Shown here one piece after another: positions 34,269 through 43,023 of a stretch of DNA of 64,000 nucleotides. The translations under genes and the position numbers were made by a program. A model generated the notes under the pieces. That model saw only the letters and a program-made list of their open reading frames with translations. It ran no database searches and had not been told where the DNA came from. The stretch's first letter is position 1, and each line of letters begins with the position of its first letter. The DNA is from Clostridiales bacterium (GTDB lineage Bacteria > Bacillota > Clostridia > Peptostreptococcales > Anaerovoracaceae). The stretch covers positions 52,390-116,389 of the forward strand of contig SVCW01000002.1 of NCBI GenBank assembly GCA_015058155.1, given 5' to 3'.

Positions 34269-35384
34269 ATGAAGGAAAAGACAAAGAAAATCAGATTGAC
34301 ATCATACGGCAGAAATGCCGCTTTATCATACGGACTTGTTACAATAGCATTCATCGTAATGACTATTCTTAACAGTGCAGGAATCACTACAAACTCACTT
34401 CGCGGACAGCTCGTTCCTATCTGCGTATATATCGTGCTCGCTGTATCACTTAACCTCGTAGTAGGTATCTCAGGTGAACTCAGCCTTGGTCATGCGGGTT
34501 TCATGAGTATCGGAGCTTTTTCAGGCGTTGTTGCTTCAGCATGTCTTGCAAAGACAATCCCTGCTGCAATGCCTAGACTCTTTGTCGCAATGATCGTTGC
34601 AGGAATCATCGCAGGTATCGCAGGATTCTTAATCGGTATTCCTGTACTTCGTCTCCGTGGCGACTATCTCGCAATCGTAACTCTCGCATTCGGAGAAATC
34701 ATCAGAAACATCTTAAACGTTATCTATATCGGACTTGACGGCGCAGGACTTCACGTTGCTACATCAGTTGAAGGCCTCAAGCTCTGGCCTACAGGACAGG
34801 TTCTCTTAAACGGACCTATGGGCGCTACAGGTATCCAGAAGCTTTCAACATTCACTGCCGGCTACATCTTAATCATGTTCACACTCTTCGTAGTACAGAA
34901 CCTCATTAACAGTAAGCAGGGTCGTGCAATCATGGCAATCCGTGACAACAGAATTGCTGCAGAAAGTGTCGGCCTTTCAGCTACACATTTCAAGATGACA
35001 GCTTTCGTTACAAGTGCTGCTCTCGCAGGTATGGCAGGAGCTCTCTTCGGACTCAACTACTCAACAGTTGCTCCTGTAAAGTTTAACTTCAACACATCAA
35101 TCCTCATTCTCGTATTCGTAGTACTCGGTGGAATGGGAAATATTGTAGGAAGTATCATTTCAGCTACAGTTCTTACAATCCTTCCTGAAGCACTTCGTCA
35201 GTTTGCTGACTACAGAATGCTCGCATACGCAATCGTACTTATCCTCGTAATGCTCGCTACAAACAACATGGAACTCAGAGCATTAATCGACAAGTACACA
35301 GCTAAGATTCTCGGAATCTTCAAGAAAAAGAACAAGTCTTCTGCTGATGCAGATTTAGAAACTATGGAAGGAGGTCAGAACTAA
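34269..35384 (+). CDS. livM: Branched-chain amino-acid ABC transporter permease LivM
   Basis: A 371-residue permease with about eight to ten helices. It shows the LivM signature GELSLGHAGFMSIGAFSGVVAS, RLRGDYLAIVTLAFGEIIRNI, and the cytoplasmic coupling loop GRAIMAIRDNRIAAESVGL. The tail after residue 345 is charged. AAGGAGGT lies upstream of the ATG. Its stop overlaps the livG start by one base (TAATG). Confidence 0.92.
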   Translation: MKEKTKKIRLTSYGRNAALSYGLVTIAFIVMTILNSAGITTNSLRGQLVPICVYIVLAVSLNLVVGISGELSLGHAGFMSIGAFSGVVASACLAKTIPAAMPRLFVAMIVAGIIAGIAGFLIGIPVLRLRGDYLAIVTLAFGEIIRNILNVIYIGLDGAGLHVATSVEGLKLWPTGQVLLNGPMGATGIQKLSTFTAGYILIMFTLFVVQNLINSKQGRAIMAIRDNRIAAESVGLSATHFKMTAFVTSAALAGMAGALFGLNYSTVAPVKFNFNTSILILVFVVLGGMGNIVGSIISATVLTILPEALRQFADYRMLAYAIVLILVMLATNNMELRALIDKYTAKILGIFKKKNKSSADADLETMEGGQN

Positions 35385-36238
35385 TGGCAAAGAACAATAC
35401 TAAGTTTGAAACTAAACTCGTAGATTATGCCGGACATTCCCTCATTCCTGAAAGAGACATGGGCCACTTCCCTGTTCTCGAAATGAGAAATCTCGGTATT
35501 GACTTCGGTGGACTTACTGCCGTAGACAATTTTACATTTACACTTGGTAAGACAGAAATCGCAGGTCTTATCGGACCTAACGGTGCAGGAAAGACAACAG
35601 TTTTCAACCTCCTCACAAAGGTTTACCAGCCAACAAGAGGAACATTCCTTTTAGACGGTCAGGATACAGCAGGAATGAACACTGTAAAGATCAACCAGGC
35701 CGGAATCGCAAGAACATTCCAGAACATCAGACTTTTCGATAAGCTCACAGTAGAAGAAAACGTTAAGGTTGGTCTTCACCACGATATCAAGTACGGACTC
35801 GCAAGCGGAATCTTCCACTCACCTAGCTACAGAAAGAAAGAAAAGGAAGCTCGCGAAAGAGCTCTTGATCTTCTCTCAATCTTCGATATGCAGAAGTTTG
35901 CAGACGTTCCTGCAGGATCACTCCCTTACGGAGCTCAGAGAAGACTCGAAATCGTAAGAGCACTTGCTACTAACCCTAAGGTTCTTCTTCTTGACGAACC
36001 TGCTGCAGGTATGAACCCTTCAGAAACTGCAGAACTCATGGAAAATATCGCTCAGATCAGAGATAAGTTCCAGATTTCAATTCTCCTTATCGAACACGAT
36101 ATGAACCTCGTAATGGGTATCTGCGAAGGTATCGCAGTTCTCAACTACGGCAAGATTATTGCAAAGGGTACACCTGCTGAAATCCAGTCAAACCCTGTAG
36201 TAATCGAAGCATATCTCGGAAAGAAGAAGGAGGCGTAA
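35384..36238 (+). CDS. livG: Branched-chain amino-acid ABC transporter ATPase LivG
   Basis: A 284-residue ABC ATPase. Walker A is GPNGAGKTT (64-72), the signature LPYGAQRRLEIVRAL (in the usual LivG form), Walker B VLLLDEPAAGMNP, and H-loop LLIEHDMNLVMG. An N-terminal extension of about 30 residues precedes the ATPase fold. With LivF it energises LivHM in the membrane. GGAGGTC lies before the ATG; livF begins 2 bases after its stop. Confidence 0.94.
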   Translation: MAKNNTKFETKLVDYAGHSLIPERDMGHFPVLEMRNLGIDFGGLTAVDNFTFTLGKTEIAGLIGPNGAGKTTVFNLLTKVYQPTRGTFLLDGQDTAGMNTVKINQAGIARTFQNIRLFDKLTVEENVKVGLHHDIKYGLASGIFHSPSYRKKEKEARERALDLLSIFDMQKFADVPAGSLPYGAQRRLEIVRALATNPKVLLLDEPAAGMNPSETAELMENIAQIRDKFQISILLIEHDMNLVMGICEGIAVLNYGKIIAKGTPAEIQSNPVVIEAYLGKKKEA

Positions 36239-36240
36239 TT

Positions 36241-36951
36241 ATGGGAAACATTTTAACAGTAAATGACATCAACGTATATTACGGCGCAATCCATGCTATC
36301 AAGGGAATTTCATTTGAAGTAAACGAAGGTGAAATCGTAACACTTATCGGTGCAAACGGTGCCGGCAAGTCAACTACACTCCAGACTATTTCAGGACTTC
36401 TCCATTCAAAGACTGGTGATGTAACATTCCTCGGCGAAAGCATCGCAAAGGTTCCTGCACACAAGATTCTTACAAGAGGTCTTGCACAGGTTCCTGAAGG
36501 AAGAAGAATCTTCCTCCAGATGACAGTTCAGGAAAATCTCGAAATGGGCGCATTTACAGCTCCTGCTTCAACTATCCCTGGAAATCTCGATATGGTTTTC
36601 GAACAGTTCCCAAGACTTAAGGAAAGAAGAAGACAGATTGCCGGAACTCTTTCAGGTGGTGAACAGCAGATGCTCGCAATGGGCAGAGCTCTTATGAGTA
36701 ACCCTAAGCTTCTCATGCTCGACGAACCATCAATGGGACTTGCTCCTATCCTCGTTGAACAGATCTTTGAAATCATTCAGCAGCTCAACAAGGCAGGTAC
36801 TACAATTCTTCTCGTAGAACAGAACGCACAGATGGCACTTTCAATCGCACATCACGCATACGTTCTTGAAACAGGAAAGATTACTCTCTCAGGTACAGGC
36901 GAAGAACTCGCTCAGTCAGAACAGGTAAAGAAAGCGTACCTCGGCGCTTAA
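36241..36951 (+). CDS. livF: Branched-chain amino-acid ABC transporter ATPase LivF
   Basis: A 236-residue ABC ATPase. Walker A is GANGAGKST, the signature LSGGEQQMLAMGRALM, Walker B LLMLDEPSMGLAP, and switch ILLVEQNAQMALSIAHHAYVLE. The length and the VPEGRRIF segment identify LivF. Second nucleotide-binding subunit of the Liv complex and last gene of the operon, closed by the terminator at 36989-37020. Confidence 0.94.
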   Translation: MGNILTVNDINVYYGAIHAIKGISFEVNEGEIVTLIGANGAGKSTTLQTISGLLHSKTGDVTFLGESIAKVPAHKILTRGLAQVPEGRRIFLQMTVQENLEMGAFTAPASTIPGNLDMVFEQFPRLKERRRQIAGTLSGGEQQMLAMGRALMSNPKLLMLDEPSMGLAPILVEQIFEIIQQLNKAGTTILLVEQNAQMALSIAHHAYVLETGKITLSGTGEELAQSEQVKKAYLGA

Positions 36952-36988
36952 ACCCCGGAATACGCATCAATCATATCTCAAATCAAAG

Positions 36989-37020
36989 AAATCCCCGCAT
37001 CGTCATAATGCGGGGATTTT
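36989..37020. terminator. Bidirectional terminator between livF and thiY
   Basis: AAATCCCCGCAT / ATGCGGGGATTT, 12-bp stem, 7-nt loop, T-tract on the plus side and A-tract on the other. Separates convergent operons. Confidence 0.92.
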
Positions 37021-37057
37021 ACTGTTATCTCAAAGATTTACAAGTTATATCATTATA

Positions 37058-38059
37058 TTAAAGATTGATTTCTACCATTACGTCTTCAACTTCAGGTGCT
37101 TCATCTATGAGGCCTGATTCAAGCATCCAGTCGATGTTATTCTGCCAGAGCTCTTTTGACTGAGCAAGGAAAGGTGAATTTTCCTTTTCCATGAGCGGAA
37201 GAAGTGTATCAATTGATACTGCTTCTACATCCGGATCAAGCGGGAAGTTTTCTTCGTTCTGGTTTTCAAGTAGTATTGCAAGACATCCTTCCGGATCAGC
37301 CTGGAAATCATCGAAGCCCTTGTCTGCTGCTCTTAAGAATGCTGCAAGCGTTTCAGTATCCTCTTCTATCGCCTTGTTATTTGCTACAAATACAAGGTCG
37401 TAATACTCAGGAACTCCGTAATCATCAACCATGAAGTAGTTTACTTCGAAGCCTTCCTTTTCCATCTGAGGAACTTCGTGATTAACAAAACATCCTATAG
37501 TAGCATCAACATTACCTGTCGTCATAGAACTCATAAGATCAAACCCTACATTTACAAGTTCAACATTCTCTCTGTCTGCTCCGACATAATCAAGCATCGA
37601 ATAAACAAGTGCTTCACTTAGTGCAGTTCCTGCATAACCTACAGTCTTCCCTTCAAGATCCGCAGGTGATGTAATTCCCTTTTCCTTGAGTGAAAGAATA
37701 ATATTGAGCGGTGACTGAACAACTGAACCTATACACTTGATTTCTGCATCAGCATCTGCTACAGCCTGGATCACATCCTGCTGATAGTATACTCCGATAT
37801 CTACCTTTCCCGCTGCAACAAGCGATAAAGCGTCGTTTTCATTTGACGGGAACTGAATAGTAACATCGAGTCCCTCTTCTTCAAAATATCCTCTTTCAAT
37901 TGCAGTATAAAGAAATGCGTGAACTGCATTCGGATACCAGTCAAGAACTACAGTCATGTCCTTAAGACCATCATCGTCTTTTCCACCTCCGCAAGCTGCA
38001 AGGCTTCCAAGAAGCATTATCATCACGAGTAGTACTGCAATAATCTTTTTTGTTTTCAT
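37058..38059 (-). CDS. thiY: Thiamine-precursor (HMP) ABC transporter substrate-binding lipoprotein
   Basis: A 333-residue lipoprotein with lipobox LAAC (C23) after a typical signal peptide. The mature part belongs to the NMT1/ThiY family: VVLDWYPNAVHAFLYTAIERGYFEEEGLDVTI, with GKVDIGVYYQQDVIQA and VGYAGTALSEALV. It probably binds formyl-aminopyrimidine or another pyrimidine precursor of thiamine. It is the last gene of the TPP-riboswitch operon tenA-thiZ-thiX-thiY, which supports that role. Confidence 0.86.
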   Translation of the reverse strand: MKTKKIIAVLLVMIMLLGSLAACGGGKDDDGLKDMTVVLDWYPNAVHAFLYTAIERGYFEEEGLDVTIQFPSNENDALSLVAAGKVDIGVYYQQDVIQAVADADAEIKCIGSVVQSPLNIILSLKEKGITSPADLEGKTVGYAGTALSEALVYSMLDYVGADRENVELVNVGFDLMSSMTTGNVDATIGCFVNHEVPQMEKEGFEVNYFMVDDYGVPEYYDLVFVANNKAIEEDTETLAAFLRAADKGFDDFQADPEGCLAILLENQNEENFPLDPDVEAVSIDTLLPLMEKENSPFLAQSKELWQNNIDWMLESGLIDEAPEVEDVMVEINL

Positions 38060-38096
38060 AATCTTTCCTCCTGAATCCCAAATCTTATATCATTTT

Positions 38097-38852
38097 CTAA
38101 ATTTCATTACGCCAGCCGAGAAGCTTCTTTTCAAGAATCGCTACGATTCCTACAAGAATCATTGCTGCGACTGATAAAATAAGTATAGGTGCAAATACAC
38201 CTGCCCCATCAAGCTGTGTCATCATACGCCTGCTGAAATATCCGAGTCCGCACTGTGCTCCGAGCCACTCTCCGATAGCAGCTCCGATAATTGAAATCGG
38301 AATTGCCATTTTGATTGCCGAGAAGAAATACGGAAGTGTTGCCGGAAGCTTGAGCTTAAGGAACACATCCTTCTTCGATGCTCCGAACGTCACAAGAAGA
38401 TCGTTCATATCAGTCTTGATTGACTTGAAACCGTCAAACAATGTAATCGTAATCGGGAAAAAAGTCATAAGTACTGCAACGAGCACCTTACTCCAGATTG
38501 TATATCCGAACCATAGCACGAAAAGAGGTGCAAGTGCTGTCGTCGGTATAGTCTGTGATGCGATTATTACAGGATACAGCGCCTTTTCAATCACAGGATT
38601 TGCATCCATGATAACTGCAAGAGCTACGCCAAGTACTACTGAAATAGCGAGTCCTATCACTACTACACTAAGTGTATACGGAAGGTGTGCTGTAAAAAGG
38701 GGTTCCCTGAGTTCCCATACTTTTTCGAGTACCTGAATTGGTGACGGAAGTATGTACGCAGCATCAATTCCCATCGCAGCACCCTGCCAGATTACAAGAA
38801 GTGCAAAGAATATTATAAGGGCCGGGATGTTTGATCTGGCATTGTTTTTCAT
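38097..38852 (-). CDS. thiX: Thiamine-precursor ABC transporter permease
   Basis: A 251-residue binding-protein-dependent permease with six helices and the conserved EAA loop DLLVTFGASKKDVFLKLKLPATLPYFFSAIKM in the cytoplasm (EAA---G type as TFGASKKD). The gene overlaps the thiZ stop by 4 bases and precedes thiY by 37. It forms the channel of the pyrimidine-precursor importer with ThiY and ThiZ. Confidence 0.87.
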   Translation of the reverse strand: MKNNARSNIPALIIFFALLVIWQGAAMGIDAAYILPSPIQVLEKVWELREPLFTAHLPYTLSVVVIGLAISVVLGVALAVIMDANPVIEKALYPVIIASQTIPTTALAPLFVLWFGYTIWSKVLVAVLMTFFPITITLFDGFKSIKTDMNDLLVTFGASKKDVFLKLKLPATLPYFFSAIKMAIPISIIGAAIGEWLGAQCGLGYFSRRMMTQLDGAGVFAPILILSVAAMILVGIVAILEKKLLGWRNEI

Positions 38853-39601
38853 ATGTCATCCCTCCTTAACATGTCGATTAGTTTGTCCTTCAAATCGACG
38901 ATTTCAGGCCTTGTAAGGTCTCTTAAAGTCCTTGGATGACCAAGCGGCACTTCGAATGATTCGAGCTTTGAAATCGGTGTTTCAGTTATTACAAGAATTC
39001 TGTCCGAAAGGAAAAGCGCTTCTTCTACATCGTGCGTGATAAAGAGAATTGTTTTCTTTTCTCTTTCATACTGCTCAAGAAGCCACTCTCTCATCGAGAT
39101 TCTTGTAAGATAATCAAGTGCCGAAAACGGTTCATCAAGAAGCATGACTTCAGAGCCTGTCAGCATCGTTCTTGCAAAAGCAGCACGCTGCCTCATACCG
39201 CCCGAAAGCTCGCCCGGCATCTTCTCACCTTTATCTTTAAGGCCTACCTTTTCGAGCGTTTCAGTAGCGAGTCTCTTCATTTCTTCCTTAGTGACTCCGC
39301 CCTTTATTTCAAGCGGAAGCATAACATTTTCGGAAACTGTACGCCACGGAAACAGAAGGTCACTCTGCGGCATATATCCGAGATATCCTGACTGGCCACT
39401 TATGTTTTCGCCATTAACAAGAATCGTACCTTCCTGAACATCAAAAAGCTTTGCAGCAAGCTTGAAGATAGTACTCTTGCCACATCCTGACGGACCGATT
39501 ACGGAAACAAACTCTCCTCTTCTTACCTCAAAGCTGAGATTAGTGAGCATCGGCTCCTTATCTTCTTTATATTGAAATGTAACGTTTTCAAATTTCAGCA
39601 T
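38849..39601 (-). CDS. thiZ: Thiamine-precursor ABC transporter ATPase
   Basis: A 250-residue ABC ATPase with Walker A GPSGCGKST, signature LSGGMRQRAAFARTM, Walker B VMLLDEPFSALD and H-loop FITHDVEEALFLSDR. The Tau/Ssu/Thi group is indicated by the SALDYLTR segment. It starts 21 bases after the tenA stop and overlaps thiX by 4 bases. It drives uptake of the pyrimidine moiety for thiamine salvage. Confidence 0.88.
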   Translation of the reverse strand: MLKFENVTFQYKEDKEPMLTNLSFEVRRGEFVSVIGPSGCGKSTIFKLAAKLFDVQEGTILVNGENISGQSGYLGYMPQSDLLFPWRTVSENVMLPLEIKGGVTKEEMKRLATETLEKVGLKDKGEKMPGELSGGMRQRAAFARTMLTGSEVMLLDEPFSALDYLTRISMREWLLEQYEREKKTILFITHDVEEALFLSDRILVITETPISKLESFEVPLGHPRTLRDLTRPEIVDLKDKLIDMLRRDDI

Positions 39602-39622
39602 TTAATATATCTGACCCCTTAA

Positions 39623-40288
39623 TTAAAGTTTCATTTCCCAGGACATATCCCAGAACATTTTTTCATATCTGGAACACTTAACGAAAATATCGATAAGGTT
39701 CTCTGTCTGTTCTTCCGTATAATCAGCCGCAAGTTTATCAACGAGTTCTTCAAGTTCTCTGTTTTCTGCAGCATACTCATCGTTTGCGTATCCTCTGATC
39801 CATTCTCCGTAGAATTCATTGTTCACTGAATCAGGATTATTTTTTACGATATTGCGTGCAATATATTCATAACTTACCGCACACGAAAGAATAGCAACAG
39901 CGATTTCGGCTATACCCTGCTCATACGCAACCTTAAGCATGTATGATGTGTATGAAGCATTGTCGATAGCCACAGGTGTGTTTTCAGCTTCTTCAAGTGA
40001 TATGCCGAGTCTCTTCATATATCCTCTGTGGATATCCATTTCTCCGTTGTAAATAAGGTCGAGTGCCTTGGCAAATCTCTTGGCAGCCTGCATGTCATCA
40101 GACTTTGCAACTCCGAGCGCAAACACTTTGGCATAGTCGATGAGATAGAGATAGTCCTGGATCATATAGAACTTGAACTTCTCAATGTCAAGAGTTTCAT
40201 CGGCGATGCCCATTGTGAAAGGATGAGTATAATACTCTTCCCAGATTTCTTTTGTCTTTTCAAGAAGCTTCTTACTTGTGTTTTTCAC
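39623..40288 (-). CDS. tenA: Aminopyrimidine aminohydrolase TenA (thiaminase II)
   Basis: A 221-residue all-helical TenA. It has the catalytic Cys in AILSCAVSYEYI (C136), the substrate-side Glu in YEKMFWDMSW near the end, and the typical N-terminal HPFTMGIADETLDIEKFKFYMIQDYLYL. In the family it hydrolyses aminomethyl-HMP, a breakdown product of thiamine, giving HMP. It is first after the TPP riboswitch and is followed by the importer genes, so the operon salvages damaged thiamine. Confidence 0.93.
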   Translation of the reverse strand: MKNTSKKLLEKTKEIWEEYYTHPFTMGIADETLDIEKFKFYMIQDYLYLIDYAKVFALGVAKSDDMQAAKRFAKALDLIYNGEMDIHRGYMKRLGISLEEAENTPVAIDNASYTSYMLKVAYEQGIAEIAVAILSCAVSYEYIARNIVKNNPDSVNNEFYGEWIRGYANDEYAAENRELEELVDKLAADYTEEQTENLIDIFVKCSRYEKMFWDMSWEMKL

Positions 40289-40354
40289 CTTTTACCTCCT
40301 ATATTAAATCCCCTTTTGTATGTTTCCCCTGTGCTTAATAAGTTGTAGGAATAT

Positions 40355-40386
40355 AAAAAAGCGGTAGTCCCGTGGGATTACCGCTT
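40355..40386 (-). terminator. TPP-riboswitch terminator upstream of tenA
   Basis: AAGCGGTAATCCC / GGGACTACCGCTT on the minus strand with TTTTTT after it. It lies between the TPP aptamer and tenA, so TPP binding would end transcription. Confidence 0.88.
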
Positions 40387-40420
40387 ATATTTCTTCTCTT
40401 GTGCTGTAAAAGCACTTATA

Positions 40421-40515
40421 CGATATTTCCCTACGTTGGCATTATCCAAATCAGGTTTAAAGGGTTACGGCAGATATAGCCGAGTCTCAGCCCGCTTCAG
40501 CGAGCTCCCCGTTGC
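40421..40515 (-). promoter_or_regulatory. TPP (thi-box) riboswitch
   Basis: Read on the minus strand: GGGGAGCTCG, then GGGCTGAGA, then ACCCTTTAAACCTGATTTGGATAATGCCAACGTAGGGA in two halves. CTGAGA and the CCTGAT...GGATAATGCCAACGTAGGGA consensus are the thi-box. It senses thiamine pyrophosphate and controls tenA-thiZXY. Confidence 0.96.
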
Positions 40516-40550
40516 TTGATTGATGTTATCAACCTTATTAAGTTAGATTT

Positions 40551-40579
40551 ATAATATACCCTTTTTTCGCAAAAGTCAA
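40551..40579 (-). promoter_or_regulatory. Promoter of the TPP riboswitch transcript
   Basis: On the minus strand: TTGACT (40579-40574), 17-bp spacer, TATTAT (40556-40551), about 35 bases upstream of the aptamer. It lies just past the stop of the nuclease gene. Confidence 0.78.
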
Positions 40580-40588
40580 TATACTAAT

Positions 40589-41293
40589 CTATAACGCTCT
40601 ACTCTCTCCAGTACTATATTCTATTACTATCCCCGGCTGTACATTATAAACATATACACAGAAACATATTCCATCTCCAAAGTCCTCTACAGAGTACGCT
40701 TCTAGTAATACGCCTCTCGCGATTAACTCTTGATCTTTAAAATGTGGAGTTACGCGATACAGTACATGATGATCATTTTCTTCTAGGTAATCAGTAATCA
40801 TCGTTTCAAACGGCAACATACCTTCCACATTCATATATCTAGTTCCCGTGATAATATTCTTGTTATTGTCGTTTTCACCAGTTAGTGAATACGCTATTAA
40901 ATGGCATCTGTTATATAAATACTTATCCGCAATTAAATCATCATATCTTACCGTGTGCCATCCTGTAGGAGTCACACTACTTATGCTCTCTCTAACCGAA
41001 TCCGGTAACAAATCACGATTAAGATTAGCATAAGCAGGTCCACATCGTCCTAAATAGTCAAGCTTTGAGTATTCTTCAAATGATTTTAAATTAAAGTCAT
41101 CAGAAGAGAAAAAAGGATTATTGTTATTAATCACACAATAAGGATTATCACTATATTGCGGAATACTTAATTCTTCAATAGTATGCGAATTGAAATTTCC
41201 TTTTGCTCTTTCATACGCAATATCATTCAGTATTACAATACATACTATAATCGCAGTAATACCTATAACTATGCCTACATTTTTCTTCTTCAT
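40589..41293 (-). CDS. Membrane-anchored DNA/RNA non-specific endonuclease
   Basis: A 234-residue protein of the EndA/streptodornase-like beta-beta-alpha-Me nuclease family. The core is YNRCHLIAYSLTGENDNNKN (H131 as general base) followed by ITGTRYMNVEGMLPFE. Residues 6-24 are a hydrophobic helix that would anchor or export it (VGIVIGITAIIVCIVIL). The ATG at 41291-41293 is preferred over a GTG two codons upstream; AGAGAGTG precedes. It is the last gene of the BREX operon extension, 23 bases after the rhomboid stop. Family members are usually secreted DNases, so its position here is unusual. Confidence 0.88.
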   Translation of the reverse strand: MKKKNVGIVIGITAIIVCIVILNDIAYERAKGNFNSHTIEELSIPQYSDNPYCVINNNNPFFSSDDFNLKSFEEYSKLDYLGRCGPAYANLNRDLLPDSVRESISSVTPTGWHTVRYDDLIADKYLYNRCHLIAYSLTGENDNNKNIITGTRYMNVEGMLPFETMITDYLEENDHHVLYRVTPHFKDQELIARGVLLEAYSVEDFGDGICFCVYVYNVQPGIVIEYSTGESRAL

Positions 41294-41316
41294 TATCACT
41301 CTCTATTGATTCACCA

Positions 41317-41880
41317 TTATTTTTTGTTCATCAAGTACCCAAATAGAGCGCCAACAATTCCACCAACTATGTGCGCCATATTAGAAATATTATCTTGCAT
41401 GACAATAGCATCGTTTATTTGTCCACCTACATATATGAATGCAATCAGAACAAAAGTAAGCGGTATTTCACCTTCTTTAAAACTAGTAAACGATGACATT
41501 ATAATAAACGCAAAGCAAATACCACTTGCACCACATAAAGCTACATTCCAAAAGAAAACGTAATTCACTAAAGCAGTAGCAACTGCTGTCATTAGAATAA
41601 TTTCTGTTATCCTTATCGTTCCATATTTTTCTTCAAGCAAAGGACCCAGCAATAATATGTATGACATATTTCCAATCAAATGTGGCCAGTTTGCATGACC
41701 CAATACATGAGTAAAAAAGCGCACATAGGTCATAGGATTCGTAAGAGAAGAGTGATATGTAACAAAAACTGTTAAATTTGCATACCCATCAGTTACACTA
41801 TTCAGAATAAACGCAAGTATGCATAATCCTGAAAAAGTCAATACCGCAGGTGAATTAAAAGATACTTTAAACTTTTTCAT
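41317..41880 (-). CDS. Rhomboid-family intramembrane serine protease
   Basis: A 187-residue protein with about six membrane helices. It has the catalytic serine in CGASGICFAF (S119), the catalytic histidine in NISNMAHIVGG (H170) and the oxyanion-side WPHLIGN (H67, N71), all expected of an active rhomboid. It would cleave transmembrane substrates within the bilayer. The gene starts 3 bases after the telA stop. It sits between TelA and a membrane-anchored nuclease that has one transmembrane helix; that helix is a conceivable substrate. Confidence 0.9.
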   Translation of the reverse strand: MKKFKVSFNSPAVLTFSGLCILAFILNSVTDGYANLTVFVTYHSSLTNPMTYVRFFTHVLGHANWPHLIGNMSYILLLGPLLEEKYGTIRITEIILMTAVATALVNYVFFWNVALCGASGICFAFIIMSSFTSFKEGEIPLTFVLIAFIYVGGQINDAIVMQDNISNMAHIVGGIVGALFGYLMNKK

Positions 41881-41883
41881 CTG

Positions 41884-43023
41884 TTATCTTCTCTGTGCTG
41901 CTTCTAATAATGCCTGTTTCAATTCTAGTTCTAATCCAACAAGGTCCTTTTCAGCTTGCTTTCTCTGCAATGCACTCTTTTCATGAATCTTCACTACTTC
42001 ATTGATTGAAGAAATAAGCTCCTGATTACACTTCTTTAATGTTTCAATTTCTACAATTGAACGTTCTGCTTCTCTAGCTGATTCCACAGTAGCTTGCTTA
42101 AGTGCAGTTGCATTCTGAGAAAGAAGTTCGTTAGTTTTCTGAGTTACCGCATTCTGCGCCTCAATCGCACGTCTACTATGTTCAATTCCAAGAGAAATAA
42201 CCATCTGATTTCTCCATAATGGAATAGTATTAATCATGGAAGACTGAATCTTCTCGAGCATTTCTTCATCAATACTCTGAATCATACGCACCTGAGGTGC
42301 TGTCTGAATAGTAATGGTACGAGTCAATTCTAAATCATGAATCTTCTTCTCGAAACGATTACAAAGAGCCATATAATCATTGTATGCTTGTACATCTTCA
42401 GCAAGCTGGGTTTCTTCTGCCCTTAATTTAATACTATCAGCTTCTTCTCTAGCTGCATCAAGTGCCTTTTTACCAGCCATAATATACATTGTTAAATCTC
42501 TGTAATACTTAAGATTTAACTGATACATCTGATCAAGCATAGAAACATCCTGCATTAACACAACCTGATGTTCTTCAAGGTCACGTTCAATTTTTCGCAC
42601 GTTAGTTTCCGCTTTTGCATAATTTGCCTTAATAATTTCGATGCTCTTTTTTCCTCTTTGAAATAGTCCGGCTATTCCCTTTTTCTGAGGTTCAAGTGAA
42701 GTATCGAGTGCAACCGTTAATTCTTTGAGTGATGCGCCAACATCTCCCAACTCGTGGGATCTAACTTTATTAAGTATTGTTACTGAGAAGTCAGAAATAT
42801 TTCTTTGTGCATTGGCTCCATATGAAAGAACTTTTTTAGAATCAGTTATATCAATTTCACTCGCGTACTGCGCAACTAATTCAAGTTCGTCATTAGTGAG
42901 CATGCTTTCATCAATTGAACCAACAGTATAGTTCTTACCTATTCCATATGTTGGATTATTTATAGTCTCTCTAACAGGCATTTCTCCAACGTATTCAAAT
43001 CCTTCCTTCTTTAATTCTTCCAT
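41884..43023 (-). CDS. TelA/YaaN-like toxic-anion resistance protein
   Basis: A 379-residue, largely coiled-coil protein of the TelA (KlaA) family. Conserved segments include ALDTSLEPQKKGIAGLFQRG, NVRKIERDLEEHQVVLMQDV, LDQMYQLNLKYYRDLTMYIMAG and LWRNQMVISLGIEHSRRAIEAQNAVT. TelA proteins are linked to tellurite and other membrane or antimicrobial stress, and are often encoded with XpaC. Its start overlaps the end of the BrxL-like/XpaC gene by 13 bases, so they are translationally coupled. Function within a BREX locus is not established. Confidence 0.92.
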   Translation of the reverse strand: MEELKKEGFEYVGEMPVRETINNPTYGIGKNYTVGSIDESMLTNDELELVAQYASEIDITDSKKVLSYGANAQRNISDFSVTILNKVRSHELGDVGASLKELTVALDTSLEPQKKGIAGLFQRGKKSIEIIKANYAKAETNVRKIERDLEEHQVVLMQDVSMLDQMYQLNLKYYRDLTMYIMAGKKALDAAREEADSIKLRAEETQLAEDVQAYNDYMALCNRFEKKIHDLELTRTITIQTAPQVRMIQSIDEEMLEKIQSSMINTIPLWRNQMVISLGIEHSRRAIEAQNAVTQKTNELLSQNATALKQATVESAREAERSIVEIETLKKCNQELISSINEVVKIHEKSALQRKQAEKDLVGLELELKQALLEAAQRR

